Of a DNA stretch of 64,000 nucleotides, positions 26,440 through 35,839 are shown piece after piece (positions within the stretch are counted from its first letter, which is position 1; the number at the start of each line of letters is the position of its first letter). The notes beneath the pieces are model-generated. The model made no database searches and had not been told where the DNA came from. It saw only the letters and a program-made list of their open reading frames with translations. Source of the DNA: Planctomycetota bacterium (GTDB lineage Bacteria; Planctomycetota; B15-G4); assembly GCA_029259745.1 (NCBI GenBank), contig JAJDEO010000063.1:62001-126000 (forward strand). The letters are read 5' to 3'. The translations under genes were made by a program, and so were the position numbers.

Positions 26440-27345
26440 ATGCTTGTTTGCGTGCTCGGTGGGACCGGGTTCATCGGTGGTCGGCTCGTGGATGCCCTCG
26501 TGGCCCGCGGCGACCAGGTCACGGTCATCTCGCGCGACCCCGCTAGGGGCGATGCGCAGCGCCAGCCCGGCGTGAAGTACCGCGGCTACCCGGCCGACGT
26601 CGACGGCTTCGACGCCGTGATCAACCTCGCCGGCGAGCCGGTGTTCGGCAAGCGTTGGAACGACGCGCAGAAGGCCAAGATCCTCGAGAGCCGGGTCAGC
26701 ATCACGCGCGAGATCGTCGAGGCGATCCGCGACGCGAAGCGCCCACCAAAGGTTCTCATCAACGGCTCGGCCGTCGGCTTCTACGGCGACCGCGGCGACG
26801 AAGAACTCCCCGAGGGTTCGGCGGCCGGCGACGACTTCCTCGCCACCGTGTGCCAGGCCTGGGAGGCCGAGGCCGCCAAGGCACCGTGCCGCACGGTGCT
26901 GTTCCGCACCGGCGTCGTGCTGCACCCCGACGGCGGCGCGCTGTCGCAGATGATGCTGCCCTTCAAGATGGGCGCCGGCGGTCCGATCGGCTTCGGCAAG
27001 CAGTGGTTCCCGTGGGTCCACATGGACGACGAGATCGGCCTGCTGCTCTGGGCACTCGACAGCGAAGTTGCGGGTCCGGTCAACGCCGTCGCGCCGGGCG
27101 TCGTCCGTAACTCCGAGTTCACGAAGGCGTTCGGCAAGGCGCTGCATCGCCCGACGCTCATCCCGATCCCGCCGATCGGCCTGCGCATCATGCTCGGCGA
27201 AGTCAGCGAGATGCTGACCGGCTCGCAGCGCTGCATCCCGAAGGCGGCCATCGACGGCGGCTACACGTTCAAGTTCCCCGAGGTGTTCGCCGCGATGCAG
27301 GATCTCGTCGGCAAGAAGAAGGCACCGGAGATGGCGCACGCATGA
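26440..27345 (+). CDS. TIGR01777-family epimerase-like protein (YfcH/SDR39U1-like)
   Basis: 301 residues. It begins with the Rossmann motif VLGGTGFIGG and has INLAGEPVFGKRW, ESRVSITREIVEAI and INGSAVGFYGDRG, the signature of the TIGR01777/YfcH group of atypical SDRs. Its substrate is unknown. The ATG at 26440 has GAGGAGG 5 bases upstream. It overlaps the ABC ATPase start by ATGA and is therefore coupled to the transporter genes that follow. Confidence 0.9.
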   Translation: MLVCVLGGTGFIGGRLVDALVARGDQVTVISRDPARGDAQRQPGVKYRGYPADVDGFDAVINLAGEPVFGKRWNDAQKAKILESRVSITREIVEAIRDAKRPPKVLINGSAVGFYGDRGDEELPEGSAAGDDFLATVCQAWEAEAAKAPCRTVLFRTGVVLHPDGGALSQMMLPFKMGAGGPIGFGKQWFPWVHMDDEIGLLLWALDSEVAGPVNAVAPGVVRNSEFTKAFGKALHRPTLIPIPPIGLRIMLGEVSEMLTGSQRCIPKAAIDGGYTFKFPEVFAAMQDLVGKKKAPEMAHA

Positions 27346-28061
27346 GCGCGGAGGCTGTGGTGGCTGACGTGAAGACGGGGCGTGACGACGGCTCAGCGGT
27401 CGTCGCGCGCTGCACCGACGTGCGCAAAGTGTACGGCGAAGGCACCACGGCAACCGTGGCGCTCGACGGCGTCGACCTGGCGCTCGCGCGCGGAGAGATG
27501 GTGGCGCTGACGGGCCCGAGCGGCTCAGGAAAGAGCACGCTGCTGCACATCCTCGGCACGATGGACGCCCCGACGTCGGGCAAGGTGGAAGTGCTCGACC
27601 GCGACGTCTCGTCGTTCGACGACGACGCCGCCTCGCGCTTCCGCAACGAGCACCTCGGCTTCATCTTCCAGTTCTTCCACCTCGTCCCGTCGCAGACGGT
27701 GCTCGAGAACATCACGCTGCCTGCACGCCTCGTTGGTCACGACGCCGACGACGCCGCCCGCGACCTCGCCGAACGCGTCGGCATCGCCGACATGCTCGCG
27801 CGCTTCCCCGACCAGATCTCCGGCGGACAGCGCCAGCGCGTCGCGATCGCCCGCGCACTCATCAACAACCCGGCGCTCGTCCTCGCCGACGAGCCCACCG
27901 GCAACCTCGATCACGTCTCCGGCGGAGAGGTCATGGACCTCCTCGTCGAGCTCGGCCGCGAACGCGACGTCGCCATCCTCGTCGCCACGCACGACCCGGC
28001 CGTGACGGCGGCGGCAACGCGCGAGTTCACGCTGGTGGATGGGCGACACGTGGAGCGGTAG
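27342..28061 (+). CDS. ABC transporter ATP-binding protein, MacB/LolD type
   Basis: 239 residues with all ATPase motifs: Walker A GPSGSGKST (58-66), Q-loop IFQFFHLVPSQTVLENI, signature SGGQRQRVAIARAL, Walker B LVLADEPTGNLD and the switch His in ATHDP. The family pairs with FtsX-type permeases that move lipoproteins or peptides without a conventional substrate channel. The likely partner permease is at 30608-33319, two genes downstream. ATGA overlap with the preceding gene. Confidence 0.93.
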   Translation: MSAEAVVADVKTGRDDGSAVVARCTDVRKVYGEGTTATVALDGVDLALARGEMVALTGPSGSGKSTLLHILGTMDAPTSGKVEVLDRDVSSFDDDAASRFRNEHLGFIFQFFHLVPSQTVLENITLPARLVGHDADDAARDLAERVGIADMLARFPDQISGGQRQRVAIARALINNPALVLADEPTGNLDHVSGGEVMDLLVELGRERDVAILVATHDPAVTAAATREFTLVDGRHVER

Positions 28062-28139
28062 AGGCGGCCGCCACAGCTTCGCCGCAGGCAGACTGCGAGC
28101 CTCCGACTACCGTGAGCGTTCCTTCACGAGGATCGCTCC

Positions 28140-28961
28140 GTGCCCCGCCTTCACCATGACATCGCCCTTGGCACGACGCTCGAGCGCGTCGACGTGGCTG
28201 GTTTGTCGTTGCAGGAGGTGCGCTACGCCGAGGGGACGACGATCCCTCCGCATGCCCATCGCAACCCGGGTGTCACGGTCGTGCTGTCGGGTGGGTTTAG
28301 CGAGCACGTCGACGGACGTGACGTCGAGGTCACCCCCGCACACGTCGCGATCAAGCCGGCGGGTACGGTGCATGCCAACGAGTTCGCTGCCGAGGGCACG
28401 CGCTCGTTCATCGTCGAAGTGCATCCCGAGTTTGCGCGCAACCATGCCGTCGACGTGCACGGGCGTTGTCACTGGATGCCGCACGGCGTCGCGGCTGCGA
28501 AGGCGTTGTCCCTCTACGACGCGTTCCGTCGGCGACGCCACGACCACGAGGAACTCGAGCGCCGCGCCACAGACTTCGCGGCCGAGATGTACGCGCGGCG
28601 TGCGCGTGCGGCGCGCGACCATGTGCTGCCCGCCGACGACGGCCGCCTCACCGCCGCGCGACGTCTGCTGGCGATCGTTCCCGAAACGCCGCGCGTCGCC
28701 GACGTCGCACGTGAGGTCGGCCTGCACCCCGTCCACCTCGCGCGCCTCTTCCGCCGCCACCTCGGCTGCTCGCCCAGCGAGTATCGCCAGCGTCAGCGTG
28801 TCGGCGCCGCGCTCCAGCGCATCGCGTCCGTGACTCCGCCGGCCCTTGCCGACATCGCGCTCAAGAGCGGCTTCTGCGACCAGAGCCACCTCTGCCGCGC
28901 CGTCGGGCGCCAGCTCGGGATGACGCCCAGCGCGTTCCGCGACATCGTCGCACCGCACTGA
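28140..28961 (+). CDS. AraC-family transcriptional regulator with cupin sensor
   Basis: 273 residues. An N-terminal cupin-like sensor (TIPPHAHRNPGVTVVLSGGF) precedes two C-terminal helix-turn-helix motifs (VADVAREVGLHPVHLARLFR, then LADIALKSGFCDQSHLCRAV). The sensor ligand is unknown. The start is GTG with GAGG 8 bases upstream. It is inserted between the ABC ATPase and permease genes on the same strand and may control them or the serine hydrolase next door. Confidence 0.85.
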   Translation: MPRLHHDIALGTTLERVDVAGLSLQEVRYAEGTTIPPHAHRNPGVTVVLSGGFSEHVDGRDVEVTPAHVAIKPAGTVHANEFAAEGTRSFIVEVHPEFARNHAVDVHGRCHWMPHGVAAAKALSLYDAFRRRRHDHEELERRATDFAAEMYARRARAARDHVLPADDGRLTAARRLLAIVPETPRVADVAREVGLHPVHLARLFRRHLGCSPSEYRQRQRVGAALQRIASVTPPALADIALKSGFCDQSHLCRAVGRQLGMTPSAFRDIVAPH

Positions 28962-29038
28962 CGCCGCGCATGTTGCATCCGTCCAAGACGGCGGCCGACG
29001 CCCTGCGCACCATGCGGGCCCACGTCGGAGCCCACGTC

Positions 29039-30538
29039 ATGTCCATGCTCAGCGCCTCACTCGTTGCCGCCTTTGCCCTCGCCCTTCCCGCAACGGCGAA
29101 CGACGCCGATCTCGGCATCGACGACGTCGACGCCCTCGCCGGCATGCGCCAACGCTGGCTCGGCGCCATGGACTCGCTGCACATCCCCGGCGCCGCGATC
29201 GCCGTGATCCGCGACGGCGAACTCGTCGCGCTTGAAGGCCTCGGCGTGCGCGACGTCGACGGCTCGGCCGTGGGCCCGGACACGATGTTCTACATCGCGT
29301 CGATCACGAAGACGTACGTCGCCACGGCCGTCGCGTCGCTGGCGAGTCAGGGCGAACTCGACCTCGACTCGCCCGTCGTCGAGACACTGCCGCGCTTCAA
29401 GCTCGCCAACGCCGACGCCACGGCGTCGATCACGATTCGCAACCTGCTCTGCCACCGCGCGGGTATCAACGTCGGGCCGATCGTCGTGCTCGACGCCTAC
29501 ACGGGTGAGATCACTGAAGACCGCTACTACCACTGGCTCGCAACGGCCGAACCCAGCGGCGAAACGAACTACACGAACGTCAACTTCACGCTTGCTGGTC
29601 GCGTCCTCGAAGCCAAGAGCGGCATGCCTTGGCAGGAGCATCTCCAGCGCAAACTCTTCGACCCGCTCGGTCTCACGCGCACGACAGCCTACGCGAGTCG
29701 GCTCTACGGCGACGACGATCACGCCGCACCGCTCGAACCCGACGGCGACGGCTTCCGCCGCTGCGTCACGCGCAAGAGCGACTCGACGATGCACGCCGCT
29801 GGTGGCCTCGGCACGTCGGCGCGCGACGGTGCGCGCTGGATCCTCGCTGGCCTTGACGACGGTGCGCTCGTCTCGAAGGGCCTGGTCAACGACGACATGC
29901 TGCGCGACATGCGCGCGCGTCACGGTGAGCTCGAACCCGATGGACAGATCCGACGCATGGACGGCTACGGCCTCGGCTGGCGGCACGGAACGTTCCGCGG
30001 GCGACCGTATCTCGTGCACGGCGGCGGCTATGTCGGCACGTCCACGCACATGTCGTTTCTGCCCGAACAGGGTCACGGCGTCGTCGTGCTGACGAACGTC
30101 TCGCATGGCGGCGCGCTTTGCGATGTCGTATCGATGGATGTCTACGAACACCTCCTCGGCGAAACGGGCCACCGCGACCTGCTTCCCGCCTACGAGGATC
30201 GCGTCGTCAGCCGCCTCGCACGCCTCGCATCTACCGCCGACGAGCCACTCGGCCCGCTCACGGACGAACACGTCACACGCCCGCTCGACGGGCACGTCGG
30301 AGCGTTCGTCAACGAGCACTGGGGCACGCTCTCGATTCGTCGCGAAGCCGACGGCCTCCTCGCACGCCTCGGTCGGCTCGAGATGGCCTTCGAGCACGTC
30401 TCCGCAGACCGCTTCTTCGTCCGCGGATCAGGCATCGATTTCGAGGGCCTCTTCATGCCCGGCGAGACGGTCGACACCGTAGTGCTGACGGACGATGAGA
30501 CGTTGATTCGCTTCGAGCGTGGAGACGTCGCACGCTGA
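29039..30538 (+). CDS. Secreted serine hydrolase (beta-lactamase class C/DD-peptidase fold)
   Basis: About 499 residues with a signal peptide (SASLVAAFALALPATAND). The active-site motifs are SITK (Ser88, Lys91), YTNVN and HGGG, as in class C beta-lactamase-like esterases and peptidases. The C-terminal 130 residues are an extra beta-rich domain. It could act on peptidoglycan, esters or beta-lactams. The ATG at 29039 has GGAG 8 bases upstream. It sits between the AraC gene and the permease gene. Confidence 0.88.
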   Translation: MSMLSASLVAAFALALPATANDADLGIDDVDALAGMRQRWLGAMDSLHIPGAAIAVIRDGELVALEGLGVRDVDGSAVGPDTMFYIASITKTYVATAVASLASQGELDLDSPVVETLPRFKLANADATASITIRNLLCHRAGINVGPIVVLDAYTGEITEDRYYHWLATAEPSGETNYTNVNFTLAGRVLEAKSGMPWQEHLQRKLFDPLGLTRTTAYASRLYGDDDHAAPLEPDGDGFRRCVTRKSDSTMHAAGGLGTSARDGARWILAGLDDGALVSKGLVNDDMLRDMRARHGELEPDGQIRRMDGYGLGWRHGTFRGRPYLVHGGGYVGTSTHMSFLPEQGHGVVVLTNVSHGGALCDVVSMDVYEHLLGETGHRDLLPAYEDRVVSRLARLASTADEPLGPLTDEHVTRPLDGHVGAFVNEHWGTLSIRREADGLLARLGRLEMAFEHVSADRFFVRGSGIDFEGLFMPGETVDTVVLTDDETLIRFERGDVAR

Positions 30539-30607
30539 CGGGGCCTGGCGAGGGAGTTCGCGCCAAGGCACGGCGAAGAGCCGCTTCCGATCGGCGCGCA
30601 TGGTGCT

Positions 30608-33319
30608 ATGACCGGGTTCCTGTTCCGGCTCCCCCTCGCACTCGTCTCCATGCTCTCCGACATCCGCACCGTTCTCGGCGTCTTCCTCTCGGACGCGCGG
30701 CGGCACAAGCTCGTCACGTTCACGACGCTCGTCGGGATCGCGATCGGCGTGGCCGTTGTCGTGGCGATTCGGCTCTCCAGCGAGGCCGCGCTGCGGAACT
30801 TCAAGGCGACGCACACGTCTCTGACGGGGACGGCCTCGCACCAGATCACCGGTGTCGAGCCGCTTCCGGCCGCGCGGCTCGCGGAGCTGCGGCGCTCGCC
30901 CGCCGTCGAGGCGATCCAGCCCGTGATCGACGCGTCGCTGATCGTGCTCGGTGTCGTCGACGCGAGTGGCACCGAAGCGCGGCTCGGCGAGGGTGACGGC
31001 GACGAGCCGCCCATGACGCTGCTCGACGTCGCGCCCGACGACCGCCCGCACGTCGTGCAACTCATCGGCCTCGACCCCTTCTTCTCGACGCCCTTCCTCG
31101 ACTTCGGCCCGCCGGCCCAGCGCTCGACGACGGACGCCGACCCACGCGTCGGCCAGCTCTTCGATCGACTGCTCACCGAGCCCGGCTTCGCGCTCGTCCC
31201 GCGCGCCGACCTCGTCGACCTCGGCATCCCCGACGGCGGCGTGCTGCGCTGCAGCGGACCGATCGGCGAGGTGCTCGTCACCTGCGCGCCGATCCCGTCG
31301 ACATGGAGCGGCCTCGGCAGCGAGGAAGGCGACGACGACAGCGCGAGCGGCAAGCGCAAGGGCGGCACGACGCCGCTCGCGATCGTCGACATCGCCACGG
31401 CGCAGGAACTGCTCGGCCTGGGCGACCGCGTGCTGCGCTTCGACCTCATGCTCGCGCGCGAAGGCGACGGCAAGATCACCGCGAGCACCGAGGCCGCCGT
31501 GCCCGTGCTCGCCGGCGAACTCCTCGAGCGCGCGGGGCGTCGCGGCGAACGCGCCGACTCGATGACGTACGCGTTCCGCAGCAACCTGCTCGCGCTCGGC
31601 TTCCTCGCCGTGCTCGTCGGCGCGTTCCTCGTCTTCAACATGGCGCAGTTCGCGGTGACGCGTCGACGTCCGCTGCTCGGCAAGCTGCGCTGTTTGGGGT
31701 GTCGTGCATCCACGGTGCGCACGGCGACGCTGCTCGAGGCCGGCGTGTTCGGGTTGGTCGGCGGACTGCTCGGACTGCTCGCCGGGCGGCTGCTCGCATC
31801 CGCCATGGTCGACGACGTCGCGCTCACCGTCTCGACGCTCTACGGCTTCATCGAAACGCCGACGCCAACCCTCGACCCGCTCACGGCGATCGGCGCCGTG
31901 CTCGTCGCGATCGCCTCCGCCGTCGGTGCCACGTGGGTGCCGGCGAGCTCGGCCGCGCGCACGCCGCCCGTGCTCGTCGCCACGGGCGCGATGCGCGAGA
32001 CGGCCACGCACCCGCTCGTCCCGCTCGGCTTCCTCGCCCTCGCCGCGCTGGCGCTCCTGCCGACGTTCGGCGGCATCGTGCTCCCCGCCAGCGCCGTGCT
32101 TCTGCTGCTGCTCGGCGTGGCGACGTCGCTGCCGCTGCTGCTCGGCGCGCTCGTGAAGCATCCGCCGAAGAACGTGCTGCTGAACCTCGCGGCCGGACGC
32201 ATCCAGCGCTCGCTCGCGCGCACGGGCGGCGCGGCCGGCGCGCTCGTGATGCCGATCGCGATGACGCTCGGGATCGCGATCATGATCGGCTCGTTCCAAC
32301 GTGAGGTCGCGCGCTGGGTCGGCTCGGCGCTGTCGGCGGATATCTACGTCAAGCCGCTCTGGGCCGAGCTCGCGCCGCACTCGACGGCGCTGTCCGACGA
32401 CATCGTCGCCGCGCTCGAAGAGCTCGAGGGCGTCGAGGCCGTCGACCTGCTGCGCTACCTCGAACACCGCGCCGGGTCGACGTCGTTCCGCGTCGTCGGG
32501 TCGCGCATGGACGAGGCGCTGCACGCCGATTCGCTGCGCCTGCTCGAGGGCACGCGCGAGGAAGCCTTCGCGGGTCTCGAGGCCGGCAACGTCCTCATCA
32601 GCGAACCGCTCGCGAACCGCGCGTCACTCGGCCCCGGCGACACGCTGCTGCTCGAAACACGCAGCGGCCCGCGCGACGTGCTCATCTCCGGCGTCTTCCA
32701 GGACTTCAGCTACGACCGCGGCTACGCGCTCATGGAAGCGAGCCACTACATCGGCACGTTCGGCGACACGGGCGTCGTCGGCGCGGCGCTGAACGTCGAG
32801 CCGGATGTCGATGTCGACGCGCTGCAGGCCTCGCTCCAGGACCGCTTCCCCGACGCCGTCTTCACGGCCACGCGCGCGATCCGCGAGAACGTCATGGTCG
32901 CGTTCGACAACACCTTCGCGATCACGTACGTGCTGCAGGGCATCTCGACGGCGCTCGCGTGGGTGGGCGTGTTGACGGGCTTGCTGTGCCTGCACCTCGA
33001 ACGCAAACACGAGCTCGGCGTGCTGCGCGCCATCGGCTCGACGACGAAGCGCATCTTCGGATTGCTCATCACCGAGGCGCTGATCATCGTGGGCGTGGCC
33101 GGGCTCGTCGCCGTGCCGACAGGTGCCGCGCTGGCCTGGATCCTCGTCGACATCGTGAACGTACGCTCGTTCGGGTGGAGCTTCCCGATGGTGTTCGACT
33201 TCGCCGAGATCGCGTCGGTGTTGGCGCTGTCGCTCGGTGCGGCCGGGCTCGCCGGACTCGTTCCGTGGCTGCTTGTCCGCAAGGAAAACATCGCGCAACT
33301 GCTCGGAGGTGGGTCGTGA
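30608..33319 (+). CDS. ABC transporter permease with two FtsX domains
   Basis: 903 residues. One N-terminal helix (VTFTTLVGIAIGVAVVVAI) is followed by a periplasmic MacB-like domain, a first block of helices (LLALGFLAVLVGAFLVFNMA, AGVFGLVGGLLGLLAGRLLA), a second periplasmic domain (about 560-750) and a second FtsX block (LALSLGAAGLAGLVPWLLV). This duplicated layout matches LolC-type and AttFG-like permeases. It would partner the ATPase at 27342. Its stop overlaps the next start (GTGA), tying it to the AttH-like protein. Confidence 0.9.
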   Translation: MTGFLFRLPLALVSMLSDIRTVLGVFLSDARRHKLVTFTTLVGIAIGVAVVVAIRLSSEAALRNFKATHTSLTGTASHQITGVEPLPAARLAELRRSPAVEAIQPVIDASLIVLGVVDASGTEARLGEGDGDEPPMTLLDVAPDDRPHVVQLIGLDPFFSTPFLDFGPPAQRSTTDADPRVGQLFDRLLTEPGFALVPRADLVDLGIPDGGVLRCSGPIGEVLVTCAPIPSTWSGLGSEEGDDDSASGKRKGGTTPLAIVDIATAQELLGLGDRVLRFDLMLAREGDGKITASTEAAVPVLAGELLERAGRRGERADSMTYAFRSNLLALGFLAVLVGAFLVFNMAQFAVTRRRPLLGKLRCLGCRASTVRTATLLEAGVFGLVGGLLGLLAGRLLASAMVDDVALTVSTLYGFIETPTPTLDPLTAIGAVLVAIASAVGATWVPASSAARTPPVLVATGAMRETATHPLVPLGFLALAALALLPTFGGIVLPASAVLLLLLGVATSLPLLLGALVKHPPKNVLLNLAAGRIQRSLARTGGAAGALVMPIAMTLGIAIMIGSFQREVARWVGSALSADIYVKPLWAELAPHSTALSDDIVAALEELEGVEAVDLLRYLEHRAGSTSFRVVGSRMDEALHADSLRLLEGTREEAFAGLEAGNVLISEPLANRASLGPGDTLLLETRSGPRDVLISGVFQDFSYDRGYALMEASHYIGTFGDTGVVGAALNVEPDVDVDALQASLQDRFPDAVFTATRAIRENVMVAFDNTFAITYVLQGISTALAWVGVLTGLLCLHLERKHELGVLRAIGSTTKRIFGLLITEALIIVGVAGLVAVPTGAALAWILVDIVNVRSFGWSFPMVFDFAEIASVLALSLGAAGLAGLVPWLLVRKENIAQLLGGGS

Positions 33320-34440
33320 TCCTGCGCACTCTCGTCCTCGCCGCAGCGCTCGTCGCAAACGTCGGCGCTCAAGACGTCACGCTCGACACCGACGGCTTCC
33401 AGCGCGCTGTCTCGGGCTCTCCGATCAACCTGCCCGCCGACCACGCGAGCCACCCGGCCACGCGCACCGAGTGGTGGTATCTCACGGGCCCGCTGCGCAC
33501 CGAGAGCGGCAAGCTCTTCGGGTTCCAGGCCACGTGGTTCCGACGCGGCTACGTGCGCGACGTCGACGGCGCGCGCTCACCGCTCGCGGTGCGCGACATC
33601 ATGCTCTTCCATGGCGGACTGTCGGACGTCGAGAACGAGACGCTGTACTTCAGCGACGAGCTGTCGCGCGCCTACGGGCCGTGGGCCGGCGCGTCGACCG
33701 AACGGCTCGACGTGCGTCTGTTCGGCAACACGCTCGTCGCGCTCGACGACGAGGCGCAGAGCGCCAAGCTCACGATGCGTGCCGAAGACGTCGTCCTGGA
33801 TCTCGACCTCGACCTCGGCGCCTCGACGATCCTCTACCACGGCGAAGAGCCCGGCCTGTCGATCAAGGGCCCCGAGCGCGGCCAGGCGAGCTGGTACTAC
33901 TCGATGCCGCGCATCGGCGTGGCCGGCACGATCAGTTGGCCCGATGGACGCGCCGAGCGCGTGACGGGCCGCGCGTGGATGGACCAAGAGTGGGGTAGCT
34001 CGCAGCTGTCCGGCGACCAGGCCGGGTGGGACTGGTTCTCGGTGGCGTTCGACGACGGCACGGACCTGATGCTCTACGGCATGCGCCTGAAGGCCGGCGG
34101 CCTCGACGCGACGAGCTCGGGCTCGGTCGGCGTCCCCGGCAAGCCCGCGCGTCACCTCACGCGCGAGGAGTTCACCTTCCGCCCCACCGGCGCGTGGACG
34201 AGCGACGTCACCGGCGCGACGTACCCCTCGGGCTGGATCCTCGAAGTCCCCAGCGCCGACCTCGTCGTCACCGTCACCCCCACCTTCCCGGACCAGGAAG
34301 CCCTGAGCCCCGGCTCCACCCGCGTCACCTACTGGGAAGGCCTGTGCCGCTATGAAGGCATCCGCGCCGGCCAGCCAATCGTCGGCGAGGGCTACGTGGA
34401 ACTCGTCGGCTACGACGGAGAGTTCGTCGAGCGGCTCTGA
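33316..34440 (+). CDS. AttH/CrtC-type lipocalin-like secreted protein
   Basis: 374 residues with a signal peptide (TLVLAAALVANVGAQ). The body has HPATRTEWWYLTGPLRTESG, GFQATWFRRGYV, RAWMDQEWGSSQL and WDWFSVAFDDGTDLMLYGMR, the hallmark of the AttH/hydroxyneurosporene-synthase (CrtC) fold, two lipocalin-like barrels that bind hydrophobic ligands. In AttEFGH-type loci this protein works with an ABC ATPase and a permease. The GTG start has GGAGG 6 bases upstream and overlaps the permease stop. Carotenoid hydration is less likely because no carotenoid genes are nearby. Confidence 0.88.
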   Translation: MILRTLVLAAALVANVGAQDVTLDTDGFQRAVSGSPINLPADHASHPATRTEWWYLTGPLRTESGKLFGFQATWFRRGYVRDVDGARSPLAVRDIMLFHGGLSDVENETLYFSDELSRAYGPWAGASTERLDVRLFGNTLVALDDEAQSAKLTMRAEDVVLDLDLDLGASTILYHGEEPGLSIKGPERGQASWYYSMPRIGVAGTISWPDGRAERVTGRAWMDQEWGSSQLSGDQAGWDWFSVAFDDGTDLMLYGMRLKAGGLDATSSGSVGVPGKPARHLTREEFTFRPTGAWTSDVTGATYPSGWILEVPSADLVVTVTPTFPDQEALSPGSTRVTYWEGLCRYEGIRAGQPIVGEGYVELVGYDGEFVERL

Positions 34441-34449
34441 GGGGGCACT

Positions 34450-34508
34450 GGCTGAAAATCAGCCAGTTGGTGGTTGAAAATCAACCAGTAGGTGGTTGAA
34501 AATCAGCC
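34450..34508. repeat. Three tandem 22-bp-spaced palindromes
   Basis: Palindromes GGCTGAAAATCAGCC (34450-34464), GGTTGAAAATCAACC (34472-34486) and GGTTGAAAATCAGCC (34494-34508) start exactly 22 bp apart, joined by CAGTTGGT/CAGTAGGT-like linkers. Compensatory changes between copies (GGC/GCC and GGT/ACC) keep the arms complementary in the first two; the third has a G-T wobble. They end 18 bases before the AAA/DUF4143 start. The 22-bp phase fits repressor binding on one DNA face, or tandem RNA hairpins. Confidence 0.85.
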
Positions 34509-34526
34509 AGCACCCTCGAGGTCACG

Positions 34527-35759
34527 ATGTACACACGTTCCGTCATTCCGCGCCTTGCCGAAGCTCTCGGCGACACCCCCGTGGTCCTGCTCCAGGGAGC
34601 CCGCCAGACGGGCAAGACCACGATCGCGCGCGACGTCTGCAGCGACGACCGCGAGTATCTCACCCTCGACGACAGTGCCGTTCTGGGGGCTGTTCGGGCA
34701 GACCCCGAGGGTTTCGTGGCCGGTCTGGCCGGGCCCGTGGCCATCGACGAGGTACAGCTCGCCCCCGCGTTGTTCCCCGCGATCAAGGCGTCGGTCGACC
34801 GAAACCGCGAACCCGGCCGCTTTCTCCTGACGGGGTCTGCAAACGTCCTGCTTCTGCCGACGATCTCCGAGTCGCTCGCGGGGCGCATCGAACTCCTCAC
34901 GCTCTGGCCTCTGTCGCAAGCCGAGATGGAGGACAGCCCTCGGAACTTCATCGACGACGCGTTCTCCCCCGGCGTTCATCCCTGGTCGCAACGCAAAGTC
35001 GAAGCCGACAGTTCGCTCTGGACGCGCGTCCAGCTCGGCGGCTACCCCGAAGTGCAGGCCCGCGAATCGTCGCGTCGACGCTCGGCTTGGTTCGGCTCGT
35101 ACGTCACGACGATCCTCCAGCGCGATATCCGCGCGATCGCGAACATCGAAGGCCTCGCTTCGCTTCCGCGCCTGCTCGAACTCGTCGCCTCGCGAACGGG
35201 TGGACTGCTGAACTACGCCGATCTCTCGCGCAGTCTGTCCATGCCGCAGTCGTCGCTGAAGCGGTACTTCGGCCTGCTCGAAGCCGCATTCCTCGTGCGG
35301 CTCCTGCCGCCGTGGTTCACGAACCTCGGCAAGCGCCTCGTCAAGTCGCCGAAGATCCAGCTCATCGACACGGGGCTGGCCTGCAGTCTCCTCGGCATCG
35401 ACAACGCGGACACTGCCCGGTCGCATACTCGCGCCGGCGCACTGCTCGAGAACTTCGTCGGCATGGAGGTCGCCAAGCACGCGACGTCGAGCGAAACCGC
35501 GGCGCGCATCTATCACTACCGCACGACGAGCGGGAAAGAGGTCGACCTGCTGCTGGAGACACCCGACGGGACGATCGTCGGGATCGAGGTGAAGGCGGGT
35601 GCGACGGTGCAGGCGGGCGACTTCTCCGGCTTACGCCATCTGCGCGACCTCGTCGGTGAGCGCTTTCGCCGCGGCGTCCTGCTGCACGGGGGAAGCGATG
35701 TCGTGCCGTTCGACAAGGAGCTCGTCGCAGCTCCGGTGTCGTGCCTCTGGGCGGAGTGA
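34527..35759 (+). CDS. AAA-type ATPase with DUF4143
   Basis: 410 residues. The N-terminal AAA module has Walker A GARQTGKT (24-31), LTLDD, the Walker B-like VAIDEVQLAP, and the sensor GRFLLTGSANVLLLP. The C-terminal DUF4143 region ends with an element YHYRTTSGKEVDLLLETPDG, then IGIEVKAGATVQ, which resembles a PD-(D/E)XK nuclease core (D...ExK). These proteins are widespread with unknown role, often linked to mobile or defence contexts. GAGG lies 5 bases before the ATG, and three tandem palindromes lie immediately upstream. The GNAT gene follows. Confidence 0.92.
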   Translation: MYTRSVIPRLAEALGDTPVVLLQGARQTGKTTIARDVCSDDREYLTLDDSAVLGAVRADPEGFVAGLAGPVAIDEVQLAPALFPAIKASVDRNREPGRFLLTGSANVLLLPTISESLAGRIELLTLWPLSQAEMEDSPRNFIDDAFSPGVHPWSQRKVEADSSLWTRVQLGGYPEVQARESSRRRSAWFGSYVTTILQRDIRAIANIEGLASLPRLLELVASRTGGLLNYADLSRSLSMPQSSLKRYFGLLEAAFLVRLLPPWFTNLGKRLVKSPKIQLIDTGLACSLLGIDNADTARSHTRAGALLENFVGMEVAKHATSSETAARIYHYRTTSGKEVDLLLETPDGTIVGIEVKAGATVQAGDFSGLRHLRDLVGERFRRGVLLHGGSDVVPFDKELVAAPVSCLWAE

Positions 35760-35839
35760 ACTCTGGCGTCGCCGGCGCGCGCACCGCGCGTGCCGTCGTC
35801 CCGTGGACACCGGTGTCGTCGAACGGAAGACTCCGAGTC

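Noticed and set aside
30428..32524. 698-codon reverse-strand frame opposite the FtsX permease
   Set aside because: Its Arg/Glu/His-rich low-complexity translation is a mirror of the permease codons.
27342..34440. Macrolide (MacAB) exporter
   Set aside because: No MacA-type periplasmic adaptor is present and the permease has two FtsX blocks; an AttH-like lipocalin is coupled instead.
33316..34440. Carotenoid hydratase CrtC
   Set aside because: The fold matches, but there are no carotenoid genes and the gene is coupled to an ABC permease.
34450..34508. Short CRISPR array
   Set aside because: Three palindromes with 7-base linkers are far too close for spacers, there are no cas genes, and the repeats lie in a gene leader.
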